From Algoriphagus sp. Y33 (lineage in GTDB: Bacteria; Bacteroidota; Bacteroidia; Cytophagales; Cyclobacteriaceae), in assembly GCF_014838715.1 (NCBI RefSeq), contig NZ_CP061947.1, forward strand, positions 5,756,001-5,820,000: a stretch of 64,000 nucleotides of DNA, written 5' to 3'. The position numbers and the translations under genes were made by a program. Positions 53,613 to 61,728 of this stretch are shown in pieces. The notes below the pieces were generated by a model. It was not told the DNA's origin. It ran no database searches and saw nothing but the letters and a program-made list of their open reading frames with translations. Position 1 is the stretch's first letter. Each line of letters begins with the position of its first letter.

Positions 53613-56182
53613 TAGAACGTTTAGCCAATGAAGTTTTACAGGATGAATACTTTATTTCACTCAATAATAAAGCTGCTAAATTATTGGCCAATAACTTGTT
53701 TTCAGAAAACGGAAGAAGCATAAAGTTGACTGAAAAAGAACTAAATGACACTTTGCGCTTTGCCGATATACTTTCTAATTCCAAAAATCCAAAAGCGAGA
53801 AATAAAGCCTACCAACTGATTACACTGCTGAATGAAGATTATAATACAAATCCTTACTTTCAGACATTTTCTCATTCGGTATTAGCAAAATTGGGCAACT
53901 TTCCCGGAATTGATTTTTTAAGAAATGAAAACAATAGTTCTGAATTACCCTTTGACAGAGAACTTGAAAAGAAAGTGAAGGAATTTATTCAAGCTGTTCC
54001 CGATACTGAGGATTTAATTTTTACTGACTCTCAATTTGAGCTTTACAAGAAGATAAGCGGTTCGAAGCATTTTAGCTTTTCAGGCCCTACCTCAATGGGT
54101 AAATCGTTCATCATTAAGTCGTTTATTAGAAAGGTAGTTGGTAATAAACCACCTGAAAATATTGTCATCATGGTTCCGACCAGGGCATTGATTAATCAGT
54201 TTTCAATAGACTTGAACAAAGAATTGAAAGATGTATTGGAACATTACCAATACTCCGTAATTACCAATTCCAATGTCTCAGAATTACCTTCAACACAACA
54301 GCACTACATTTTTGTGCTTACACCTGAACGGCTTTTGAGCTATTTGTCGCAAAAGAAAAATCCTTCTATTGCCTATTTATTTGTAGATGAAGCCCATAAA
54401 CTTGCAGCAGAAAAGGACGCTCGGGCAGTAACAGCTTATTCAGCCATTTCTAAAGCATTAAGGAGAAACCCTAACTTGAATTTATACTTTTCATCTCCTA
54501 ATGTTTCAAATCCTGAAGTTTTCCTTAAACTTTTCAAGAAAGATGAAAAGATGTTTTTCAGAACGATTGAAACACCCGTTTCTCAAAATCTGTTCTTTGT
54601 AGACTTGGTTGAAAAGAAGGTCACACATTATTTAGATAATGGCAACTATTTATTTGAACCTAAAATAGTAACAAAGGCAGAAACGATTTATGATTTACTT
54701 GTTGAAATTGGCTGGAAAGAAAGCAACATTGTGTATTGCAGTTCAAGATTTGATGCCGTTGATAAAGCAGCCAAACTTTTTGAGCAAAATCAGAATAAAC
54801 AGGTTGCTGTTTCCAAAAATGTAAAAAAGGTAATTCGACAAATCAGAGCTTATATTCACAAGGATTACTACTTGGGAGAATTTCTGGATAGAGGAATTGG
54901 CTATCACTTTGGCAATTTACCTCAAATTATCAGAAACAAAGTTGAAGGGCTTTTTAAGGAAAGAGAGATCAATTATGTTTTTTGCACATCAACACTGTTG
55001 GAAGGCGTGAATTTACCAGCCAAGAATGTATTCATTCTGAACAATAAAAACGGAAGAAATACCTTTCAACCAATAGACTTTTGGAATCTTGCAGGGCGTG
55101 CTGGGCGACTTAAACATGAACTTTCGGGAAATATTATTTGCCTAAAAGAAACAGACAAAGACTGGAAGAAACATGAAGCCTTGTTAGAAGGTGATGCAGA
55201 AATAAAACTCAATCCTTCCGTTGAAAACTACATTGACAATAAGTTAAAGAAGATTGAGCAAATCCTGAATGAAAACCCTGACATAAAAGGCGAAACGGAA
55301 ACCATGAAAGAGATATTGGAATACATAGCCAATATCATAAGCATTGACACACTTGAAATTGAACGAGCCAGTTACAACAGTGAAATTATAAAAAAGCTGA
55401 TTGCCGACAATAAGGAGTCAATAATTGAATTAGCAAAAAAGAAAAACGGAGAAATTGAAGTTCCTTCAACGGTCCTAAATACCAACAATTCAATCAAACT
55501 CAAAATACAGAATGAGATTTTCATTGCTTTAAAAAAGCAGGCCAAGAATCCAGCAGCAATAAAATTGCCAAGTCGGGTGACATACGAAATATGCCAAGAG
55601 TGGCTTCATAAATTCTACACAATGTTCCATTGGGCAACAGAGGAAAAGAAGTTTAAATCTCAACACCAACTTGACTATTATGCTGTTCTCATGAACCAAT
55701 GGATAAATGGCATTCCGTTAAGCCAAATCATCAATGAATCTATCGCTTATTGCAATCGCAAAGGAAGCAAATTAATGGTAGGTTATAAAAACGGCAAACC
55801 GTCTTATGAAGTATTCGACAATAGTAAACATCATATTAATGTCCTGATAGGAAACATCATTGATGACATTGAAAGTGTTTTAAGATTCCTATTTGAAAAG
55901 TACTTCAATAACTACTATGCAATGCTTGTCGAAATATTAGGAGAGGAAAATGCAGGTGTCAACTGGGCAACATTTTTAGAGTATGGGACTCAAAACTCAA
56001 TTGTAATTGCATTGCAAAATTATGGTTTATCAAGGCACTCAGCAGACTATATATTCAAAAAATTTAAAGACTGCTTAAAGATTGATGGTGATAAACTGAT
56101 TGAAATCAACATTATAAAACTAAAAGGCAGGCTTAGTAAAGAAGAGATAGAATTTGATGAAATAAGTTCTATTCTGTTCTAA
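53609..56182 (+). CDS. hamB: HamB helicase of a Hachiman anti-phage system
   Basis: This 857-residue superfamily 2 helicase has Walker A GPTSMGKS near residue 157 (FSGPTSMGKSF), DEAH box VDEAHKLA near 260, a SSRFDAV segment, and motif VI LAGRAGRLKHE near 495. The N-terminal roughly 100 residues and C-terminal roughly 340 residues (HFNN- and Lys-rich) are family-typical extensions. Partner of HamA: it scans DNA and releases the nuclease on activation. The ATG at 53609 lies in the hamA stop region, so translation is coupled. The stop is followed by the right direct repeat. Confidence 0.92.
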   Translation: MIERLANEVLQDEYFISLNNKAAKLLANNLFSENGRSIKLTEKELNDTLRFADILSNSKNPKARNKAYQLITLLNEDYNTNPYFQTFSHSVLAKLGNFPGIDFLRNENNSSELPFDRELEKKVKEFIQAVPDTEDLIFTDSQFELYKKISGSKHFSFSGPTSMGKSFIIKSFIRKVVGNKPPENIVIMVPTRALINQFSIDLNKELKDVLEHYQYSVITNSNVSELPSTQQHYIFVLTPERLLSYLSQKKNPSIAYLFVDEAHKLAAEKDARAVTAYSAISKALRRNPNLNLYFSSPNVSNPEVFLKLFKKDEKMFFRTIETPVSQNLFFVDLVEKKVTHYLDNGNYLFEPKIVTKAETIYDLLVEIGWKESNIVYCSSRFDAVDKAAKLFEQNQNKQVAVSKNVKKVIRQIRAYIHKDYYLGEFLDRGIGYHFGNLPQIIRNKVEGLFKEREINYVFCTSTLLEGVNLPAKNVFILNNKNGRNTFQPIDFWNLAGRAGRLKHELSGNIICLKETDKDWKKHEALLEGDAEIKLNPSVENYIDNKLKKIEQILNENPDIKGETETMKEILEYIANIISIDTLEIERASYNSEIIKKLIADNKESIIELAKKKNGEIEVPSTVLNTNNSIKLKIQNEIFIALKKQAKNPAAIKLPSRVTYEICQEWLHKFYTMFHWATEEKKFKSQHQLDYYAVLMNQWINGIPLSQIINESIAYCNRKGSKLMVGYKNGKPSYEVFDNSKHHINVLIGNIIDDIESVLRFLFEKYFNNYYAMLVEILGEENAGVNWATFLEYGTQNSIVIALQNYGLSRHSADYIFKKFKDCLKIDGDKLIEINIIKLKGRLSKEEIEFDEISSILF

Positions 56183-56256
56183 ATCACAGATTAACAATTG
56201 GCTTAAATAATAATTCAAATCAACCTCAAAGTTGAAACTGAAATTCGCAATGGAAA

Positions 56257-56374
56257 GCAGCCCCTTCCTCATCCTTCGGAACAGGCTGCTCGCATTCAAC
56301 GGTTCAGCCACATGCGGGAAAATGAAATCAATATTCATGATGCTGCCAGGCATTTCCAGCAAGAGGCTGGAGTT
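56257..56374 (+). repeat. Right copy of the direct repeat flanking Hachiman (structured unit A2)
   Basis: Nearly identical to 52363-52481 (two substitutions, one missing T). It contains the same GCAGCC / GGCTGC and TTCC / GGAA stems, the CGGTTCAGCCAC motif (56300-56311) and the second stem, slightly weakened by the lost T in CATTTCC. Confidence 0.9.
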
Positions 56375-56425
56375 TATTGTTTGGTTTTCTCCAGATGAAA
56401 TAATTATTCCAGAAATTTTGAAACG

Positions 56426-56536
56426 CCTGCCCCTTCCGCGTGCCGCAGGAACAGGCAGGTGGGAAACCATCGGTTCAGCCACTTGCTCAAAATGCTGCTC
56501 CCATCCTTTCTGAAACCCGAATGGCATTTTGAGCAA
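56426..56536 (+). repeat. Structured repeat unit B
   Basis: This unit has the same order as units A1/A2 but different base pairs. Hairpin 1 is CCTGCC / GGCAGG (56426-56431 / 56454-56459) with inner TTCC / GGAA. The 12-mer CGGTTCAGCCAC is at 56471-56482. A perfect 13-bp stem, TTGCTCAAAATGC / GCATTTTGAGCAA, pairs 56483-56495 with 56524-56536. Confidence 0.8.
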
Positions 56537-56664
56537 CAGGCTGCGTTTTTTAGTAATTCGCCCTTAACTCTCCAATTTTTTTGAAGCTTACAGTACTAAT
56601 CAATACCAATGACTGAGTAAAACGAAATAAATTGCACTTTAGTAAATAAAAATCTACCAATTGA

Positions 56665-57591
56665 ATGAGTAAGAATAAAATCACCACAATTACCAGACGA
56701 AATATTGCGGATGAATTAACATCAACCAAGCTTTGGTACCATGGCCGTTTAAAGGAATCGGATTTTTTGAACAGGCTTTATAATTTGTCAAAAATGCCGT
56801 CTACTGATTATAGGTCTGAATACAATAATGCTTATAAAGATATTCAGCAACATGTAGACAGAAATTCGGATTGGGAGCCGGACTGGGTCTTCACGGATAA
56901 CCGATTTAATTTAATGCATTGCGATGACTTGACCTATCTCAGGTTTCTAAGGGAAACGCTCAACCCGGCAGTAAGGCCACAGGATGGGAGAACCGAAGAA
57001 ATGGTTGCCATTTATAATCAATACCTGGCTAAGGATGGCTATGAGTTTTATAAAGCTGATGAAAAGTCGGGAGTGCCCATCTTTGAAGCAAGACTGGTTA
57101 CACAGGGTCAATCTGATCTCGCCGCTAAAGCCATTGCTATAAAAAAGTACCTGGACACAGAATATGTGAACGGGAAAATCAAACAAATGAATCAAGCTGT
57201 TCATTCGGATACTGATCTTGCATTGGGAACCGGTAAGGAGTTACTCGAAACTATTTGTAAGTCTATACTTCAAAACAAGTCTGTTCCTATAGATAAATGC
57301 TGGACATTACCCCAGCTTTTAAAAGCAACTACAGCAGCACTGGATTTTAAACCCAAAGCAGCCAGTGACCCCGCAGGAGCCGAAAAATCAATAAAACAAA
57401 TACTTGGCGGTATCTCCACTATAGTCCAGGGCGTGGCAGAACTCAGAAACGCTTATGGTACCGGACATGGGAAAGCCGCGGACTTTCAAAAACTGGAGTC
57501 CGCCTATGCTCAATTATACGTGGGAGTTGTAGCCGAAATTGCGCTCATTTACCTTGCAACCAATGGTGAAATTGAAATAGCAACAAGCTGA
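56665..57591 (+). CDS. Abortive infection protein (Abi_C, HEPN-type)
   Basis: This 308-residue protein has an N-terminal helical part (ITRRNIADELTSTKLWYHG, residues about 1-120) and a C-terminal Abi_C-like domain. The latter ends with the HEPN-type motif ELRNAYGTGHGKA (R-N and H, near residues 265-280), typical of abortive-infection RNases. This pattern is known from AbiJ- and Abi_C-type proteins, which stop phage by cutting RNA. The gene stands alone, 482 bp after the hamB stop. ATG 56665 is the first good start. Confidence 0.8.
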   Translation: MSKNKITTITRRNIADELTSTKLWYHGRLKESDFLNRLYNLSKMPSTDYRSEYNNAYKDIQQHVDRNSDWEPDWVFTDNRFNLMHCDDLTYLRFLRETLNPAVRPQDGRTEEMVAIYNQYLAKDGYEFYKADEKSGVPIFEARLVTQGQSDLAAKAIAIKKYLDTEYVNGKIKQMNQAVHSDTDLALGTGKELLETICKSILQNKSVPIDKCWTLPQLLKATTAALDFKPKAASDPAGAEKSIKQILGGISTIVQGVAELRNAYGTGHGKAADFQKLESAYAQLYVGVVAEIALIYLATNGEIEIATS

Positions 57592-57600
57592 TACCCCGGA

Positions 57601-57900
57601 TCATTTTGACTGTACGTTTCGGGAATAGTCAAGTAGTTTTGCGCTCAGAGCAGTTAGCCCTGCTTTTTCAAGGCTGTCAGTGATGATGGTTTTGATTTCC
57701 TCATTTCCTTCTTCCTTTAGTACCGATGCCAGACAATAAGTGTCGCTGTTGCCCAGGTGGTTCAGGCCTTCACGTAAAACTTCCGTAAATAGCAAGACAG
57801 TCTTCCTGGGGATTCTCAAGTCAATTTTCACGTTGTCGTTCATACCCGGTACACTGAGCAGGGTTTCATAGATGGTGTTTAAATTCGAATTGTTCATCAT
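57601..57900 (-). CDS. Small ICE-associated protein
   Basis: This roughly 99-residue helical, soluble protein starts with adjacent ATGs at 57900 and 57897 and continues NSNLNTIYETLLSVPGMNDNVKIDLRIPRKTVLLFTEVLREGL. It has RIPRKTVLLFTEVLREGLN near residue 30 and a C-terminal ADxxL-type pattern. I do not recognise a family, but such small proteins are commonly found near the mobilisation genes of Bacteroidota elements. It is convergent with the Abi gene (9 bases) and divergent from the CoiA-like gene (133 bases). Confidence 0.65.
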   Translation of the reverse strand: MMNNSNLNTIYETLLSVPGMNDNVKIDLRIPRKTVLLFTEVLREGLNHLGNSDTYCLASVLKEEGNEEIKTIITDSLEKAGLTALSAKLLDYSRNVQSK

Positions 57901-58033
57901 TACATGTTTTTTATTAAGCAAGGAATCTTATCTTCAAATGTAACGAAGGGTGTGAAAAACAGCCTATTTAGAAAATAAACAGGATGTTCACAGGGATAGA
58001 AAGCAGACTGTTTTTAAATCCTAAATCCAGGTC

Positions 58034-59713
58034 ATGGTCAAGCTGAACAGGTCAATCAACATAGCTAAAATTAAAGAGACTGGTGAAGTAATAATTGCTG
58101 ATGAATGTTTCAAAGAAGCAAAGGAGGGTTTCAGGTACCGGAAATTATTTCATGAGAAAGAAATAAGTTTTGAATGTCTTGAATGTCTTGAATGTGGACA
58201 GGACCTGAATATTTCCCGTAGCAGTTTAGACAGGGTTTACCTCAGGCATAAGGCTAATCATGAACCCTGTTTTCTCTCCGACAATGAGTTGGAAGATTAT
58301 CAGCTGGAAGAATATGAAAGAGCTGTGGCGGCAAAAGAAAGTGACCGTCACAAAGAACTGAAATGGAAAATTGGAAACCGGTTAATGCCTGTACCCGGAG
58401 TTGAATCGGGTTCCGTTGCAGTTGACAACAAATTTATCGTAAAGGAGGACGGTCGTCGTAAACCTGACGTGTATTGCCGGTTTAAGGGAAAAGAACTGGT
58501 ATTTGAAATCCAGTTATCCGAACTTTCTTTAGCGTATATTCTAAGCAGGCACAATTTTTATCGAAAACATGGTATCTATCTCATCTGGATATTGGATACC
58601 TATGATGTCAAGAAACAGGGGACGAAAGAAAAAGACCTGAAATACCTATCCAGCCACCAGAATTTTTTCAAACTGGATGAATCGGTCCAGGAGTTCAGGT
58701 TGATATGCGATTATAAGTTCTCTTTCCTGACTGATGACAATGAACTGTTATCCAAATGGCTGGACAAATCTATATCCCTGCACCAGTTAAAGTTTGAGGA
58801 GGTTTCCTGGCAGTCCTATTATTTCGATTTTTCCCGCCAGTTAGCTGAACTGGAAGAGCAACAAAAAATCAAAAGAGACGAAGCTCGGCTTGAAAGAGAG
58901 AAAAAGTTATTGGAGCAGCGTGAGAATAATACCAAGGTTAAGATTACCGGCATAGTCCAGGAAATTAAAAGACTAAAAAAGGCCCGGGCTATTGATTTTA
59001 GCGAAGTCACAAATGAGATAGAAGGCCTGGACCTACATGAGCTCAAAGCTTTGAATGTTTACCTTGGTTTTAATAACCCTGAGAGATACAAGGTTCCACC
59101 GCTTTTTAGTTGGGTTGATGAAGCTGCTTCCATCGGGCCATTTTTTTTGATCTTCATTTTAAGGTGCGCTGAGATTGAATTGGATGTACAAGGTTCAGCT
59201 TCCTCCGGAGAATCTTTGTTTACAAAAGTGATTTCTACTTTAAATACGTATAGAGATACTGTGGTAAAGCTTTTGTTTAAACGTGGATATAACCTTACTG
59301 AAGCTGACAGGGAAATATACAAGGCGAAAATGGGTATTCAGGGTTCTGACGGACTGATGTCGTACGAGTTTTGCAACAGGCTCACTAACAGGTTACTGGT
59401 AGATGATGTTAGCAAACATTTTAAACTGCTTCTTATCTTTGAATCCATTCATCTCGGGCGGGTTACCGGATTTCATTTCGGTGATGATAACTGGGTAGCT
59501 TTCGCCAATAACGCCATCGAGTATTATCCAAAATATTGGGCAAGGATCGAATCTGCTTTAAAGCAGTCAGAATTATGGGAAACTTTGCACCAAAAGGATA
59601 AAAAGAAGACTTTCCTGAAAAAACTGGAGTCGTGGGAAGCCAGCTCCCCCGTGCAGGCGGAAGATGCTTTTGACGTGGTTTTCGACCTCTTCCCTCATTT
59701 TTGTTTTGGGTAA
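58034..59713 (+). CDS. CoiA-like nuclease-domain protein (DUF6035-like)
   Basis: This 559-residue protein has Cys pairs near the start (FECLECLECGQDL) and a likely zinc ribbon. A restriction-endonuclease-like stretch follows at about 100-180, with ESDRHKELKWKIGNRLM, then RKPDVYCRFKGKELVFEIQLSEL (D and E-x-Q type). This arrangement resembles competence protein CoiA and DUF6035 proteins. The later part has a long coiled region (RDEARLEREKKLLEQRENN) and helices. A role in processing foreign DNA or in defence is possible from its setting; no operon partner is present. Confidence 0.7.
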   Translation: MVKLNRSINIAKIKETGEVIIADECFKEAKEGFRYRKLFHEKEISFECLECLECGQDLNISRSSLDRVYLRHKANHEPCFLSDNELEDYQLEEYERAVAAKESDRHKELKWKIGNRLMPVPGVESGSVAVDNKFIVKEDGRRKPDVYCRFKGKELVFEIQLSELSLAYILSRHNFYRKHGIYLIWILDTYDVKKQGTKEKDLKYLSSHQNFFKLDESVQEFRLICDYKFSFLTDDNELLSKWLDKSISLHQLKFEEVSWQSYYFDFSRQLAELEEQQKIKRDEARLEREKKLLEQRENNTKVKITGIVQEIKRLKKARAIDFSEVTNEIEGLDLHELKALNVYLGFNNPERYKVPPLFSWVDEAASIGPFFLIFILRCAEIELDVQGSASSGESLFTKVISTLNTYRDTVVKLLFKRGYNLTEADREIYKAKMGIQGSDGLMSYEFCNRLTNRLLVDDVSKHFKLLLIFESIHLGRVTGFHFGDDNWVAFANNAIEYYPKYWARIESALKQSELWETLHQKDKKKTFLKKLESWEASSPVQAEDAFDVVFDLFPHFCFG

Positions 59714-60057
59714 AATCTGAACAGAACTGTCATCTTGTTCCCCTATCAGCAGCCTGTTTAGAATTTATACAGGATAGGTTTATCACACCCTGCCTGCCTA
59801 TTTTTGTGACACAGGCTCAAACTTCCCCCTTTACTTCCAACAATTGCCACCCCTGTAAATGCCTGCATGGACATTGGGAAAGCTCCCGTGACTTTAAAAT
59901 GCCTCCCTGGAATTCTTAAAACAGTGGGGATTTCCTGTGTCCTCTGAAATCGGCAAGATGTACGGTTGTATCACAACCGGGACTTTAGCCCTGCACTCCG
60001 GAGTCGTGGGCTTTGATGCTGTAAAATGTTGAGATTGTTGAATTGTGAAAATGAACT
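59714..60057. other. Intergenic region holding the candidate oriT
   Basis: No gene was supported in these roughly 340 bases. Inverted repeats at 59963-60012 just upstream of mobA make it the likely transfer origin (separate entry). Confidence 0.6.
59963..60012. other. Candidate oriT (clustered inverted repeats)
   Basis: Three nested symmetries lie close together: CGGTTGT / ACAACCG (59963-59969 / 59973-59979, 3-nt spacer), AGCCC / GGGCT (59987-59991 / 60008-60012) and the 10-bp palindrome ACTCCGGAGT (59995-60004). They sit 46 bases before the mobA-like gene, where oriT lies in related elements. A nick site cannot be fixed from sequence. Confidence 0.55.
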
Positions 60058-60450
60058 GTGATGAAGGAGAAGAACAACAATAGAAATAAATGGCTGCACC
60101 TGCGCCTGAACAGTAAAGAATATGAGCAGATCAAAAAGGGATTTGCTGATACCATCCACGATAAACTCAGCGACTACGCCAGGTGCCTGTTGCTCAAAAA
60201 ACCGGTGATTGCCGGTTATAGGGATACCACCATGCAGGAAATACTGGCAGGGCTGACCGCACTGAAAAAAGACCTTCATGGCGTGGCGGTGAACTACAAC
60301 CAGGCGGTGAAAAAACTGAATGCACTGGGGAACCTGGAAGTAATTTCCTACTTGCCACAACTGGAAAAAGAGCATAAAAAAGTCCTGGTTACACTGCAAT
60401 CTGTTGATGCGATCATCCATAAAATAACCGAAAAATGGTTGCGGTCATAA
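60058..60450 (+). CDS. mobA: MobA-like mobilisation accessory protein
   Basis: This 130-residue basic, helical protein has the features of relaxosome accessory proteins. An N-terminal ribbon-helix-helix-like segment (KWLHLRLNSKEYEQIKKGF, then DKLSDYARCLLL) is followed by long helices with VAVNYNQAVKKLNALG. It probably binds oriT and helps the relaxase. Start is GTG at 60058 or ATG at 60061; the ATG gives MKEKNNN. Its end overlaps the relaxase start by 16 bases, so the two are translated together. Confidence 0.8.
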   Translation: MMKEKNNNRNKWLHLRLNSKEYEQIKKGFADTIHDKLSDYARCLLLKKPVIAGYRDTTMQEILAGLTALKKDLHGVAVNYNQAVKKLNALGNLEVISYLPQLEKEHKKVLVTLQSVDAIIHKITEKWLRS

Positions 60451-61709
60451 AGACAAGCGGTTCGCTCAGGAGACCTTTCCATTACAATGAAAACAAGGTA
60501 AAGGAAGGGCTGGCAGAGTGCCTGATGATTCAGAATTACCCTGTAGGAAAGGACAATATTACCGGGGAAATGCGGTTAAAATTGCTGCTGAAAATGGCGG
60601 AACTGAATACCCGCACCACTGTCAATGCCGTCCATATTTCTTTGAATTTCGCTCCCGGAGAAACTATAGATAACGCAAGGTTACAGGAGATTACCAAGGA
60701 ATATATGCATGGTATCGGCTTCGGAAACCAGCCTTACTTAGTGTATAAACATAACGATGCAGGACACCCGCACCTGCACATTGTCACCACCAATATAGAG
60801 CTGGATGGTAAGCGGATCCCTTTGCATAATATCGGCAAACTGAAGTCTGAACCAGTCCGTAAATCGATTGAAAAAAAGTATGGCCTGGTCCCTGCGGAAG
60901 CCCATAAAAAACAGTTATTCACCCCAAAAGCTGTTTCGGTTTCTAAGGTGAACTATGGTAAAACGGAGACAAAACGGGCCATAGGAAATGTATTGCAGCA
61001 TGTACTGAACAACTATAAATTCACCTCCCTGCCGGAGTTAAATGCTGTCCTGAAACTTTACAATATAACTGCGGACAGGGGCGGTGAGGGTTCCCGGATT
61101 TTTAGAAATAAAGGCCTTGTTTACCGTGTGCTGGACGAGTCGGGCAATAAGACAGGCGTACCTATCAAAGCCAGCAGTTTTCATTTTAAACCCACCTTGT
61201 CAACAGTTGAAGCTAAGTTCGTAAAGAATGAACTGGGCAGGCAAAAATACCTGCCGGGCATCAGGTCCGCCATTGACATTGCCCTTCTGAAGAACCCCGG
61301 AATCACACTGGATGAACTCGTAGCGACCATTGAAAAACAAGGGATCAGCACCATAACCCGCAGAAATAATGAAGGGAGGTTATACGGGATTACCTACATA
61401 GACCACCGGACAAGGAGCGTGTTCAACGGGAGTGTTTTGGGTAAAAAATATAGTGCCAAAGGCATCACGGAAAGATGCGGTGAGCCTGTTAAAAGCATAG
61501 AAAAACAGGTAAGTCCACTATCCTTTAAGCCAAAGGTTACAAAGGAACCGGAGCAGGATAAACAGGAAGACAATAATGCAAAAGGCGGTTCCCAGGCCTC
61601 CACTGAAAACCTGGTGGAAGGGTTAGTTACCCCGGAAGAAACGTACAGCCACGTCCCTTATGAGTGGCGGAAGAAGAAAAAAAAGAAGGGTAAAAGGATT
61701 TCTAAATAA
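60435..61709 (+). CDS. mobB: Relaxase/mobilisation nuclease (MobB-like)
   Basis: This 424-residue protein is the DNA-nicking relaxase. Near residue 110 it has the metal-binding 3H motif HNDAGHPHLHIVTTNI. The N-terminal strand IKTSGSLRRPFHYNENKV and the conserved Tyr-containing YMHGIGFGNQPYLVYKH are typical of the MobP-like family on Bacteroidota elements. The C-terminal region is basic (RKKKKKKGKR near the end). It cuts at oriT and leads the strand into the recipient. It lies downstream of mobA and is followed after 19 bases by the coupling protein. Confidence 0.9.
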   Translation: MVAVIKTSGSLRRPFHYNENKVKEGLAECLMIQNYPVGKDNITGEMRLKLLLKMAELNTRTTVNAVHISLNFAPGETIDNARLQEITKEYMHGIGFGNQPYLVYKHNDAGHPHLHIVTTNIELDGKRIPLHNIGKLKSEPVRKSIEKKYGLVPAEAHKKQLFTPKAVSVSKVNYGKTETKRAIGNVLQHVLNNYKFTSLPELNAVLKLYNITADRGGEGSRIFRNKGLVYRVLDESGNKTGVPIKASSFHFKPTLSTVEAKFVKNELGRQKYLPGIRSAIDIALLKNPGITLDELVATIEKQGISTITRRNNEGRLYGITYIDHRTRSVFNGSVLGKKYSAKGITERCGEPVKSIEKQVSPLSFKPKVTKEPEQDKQEDNNAKGGSQASTENLVEGLVTPEETYSHVPYEWRKKKKKKGKRISK

Positions 61710-61728
61710 GCTTTAAAACAGTGAGGAG

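Noticed and set aside
52363..56536. Group II intron remnant
   Set aside because: No domain V motif, no reverse transcriptase, and the repeated hairpins do not show intron end sequences.
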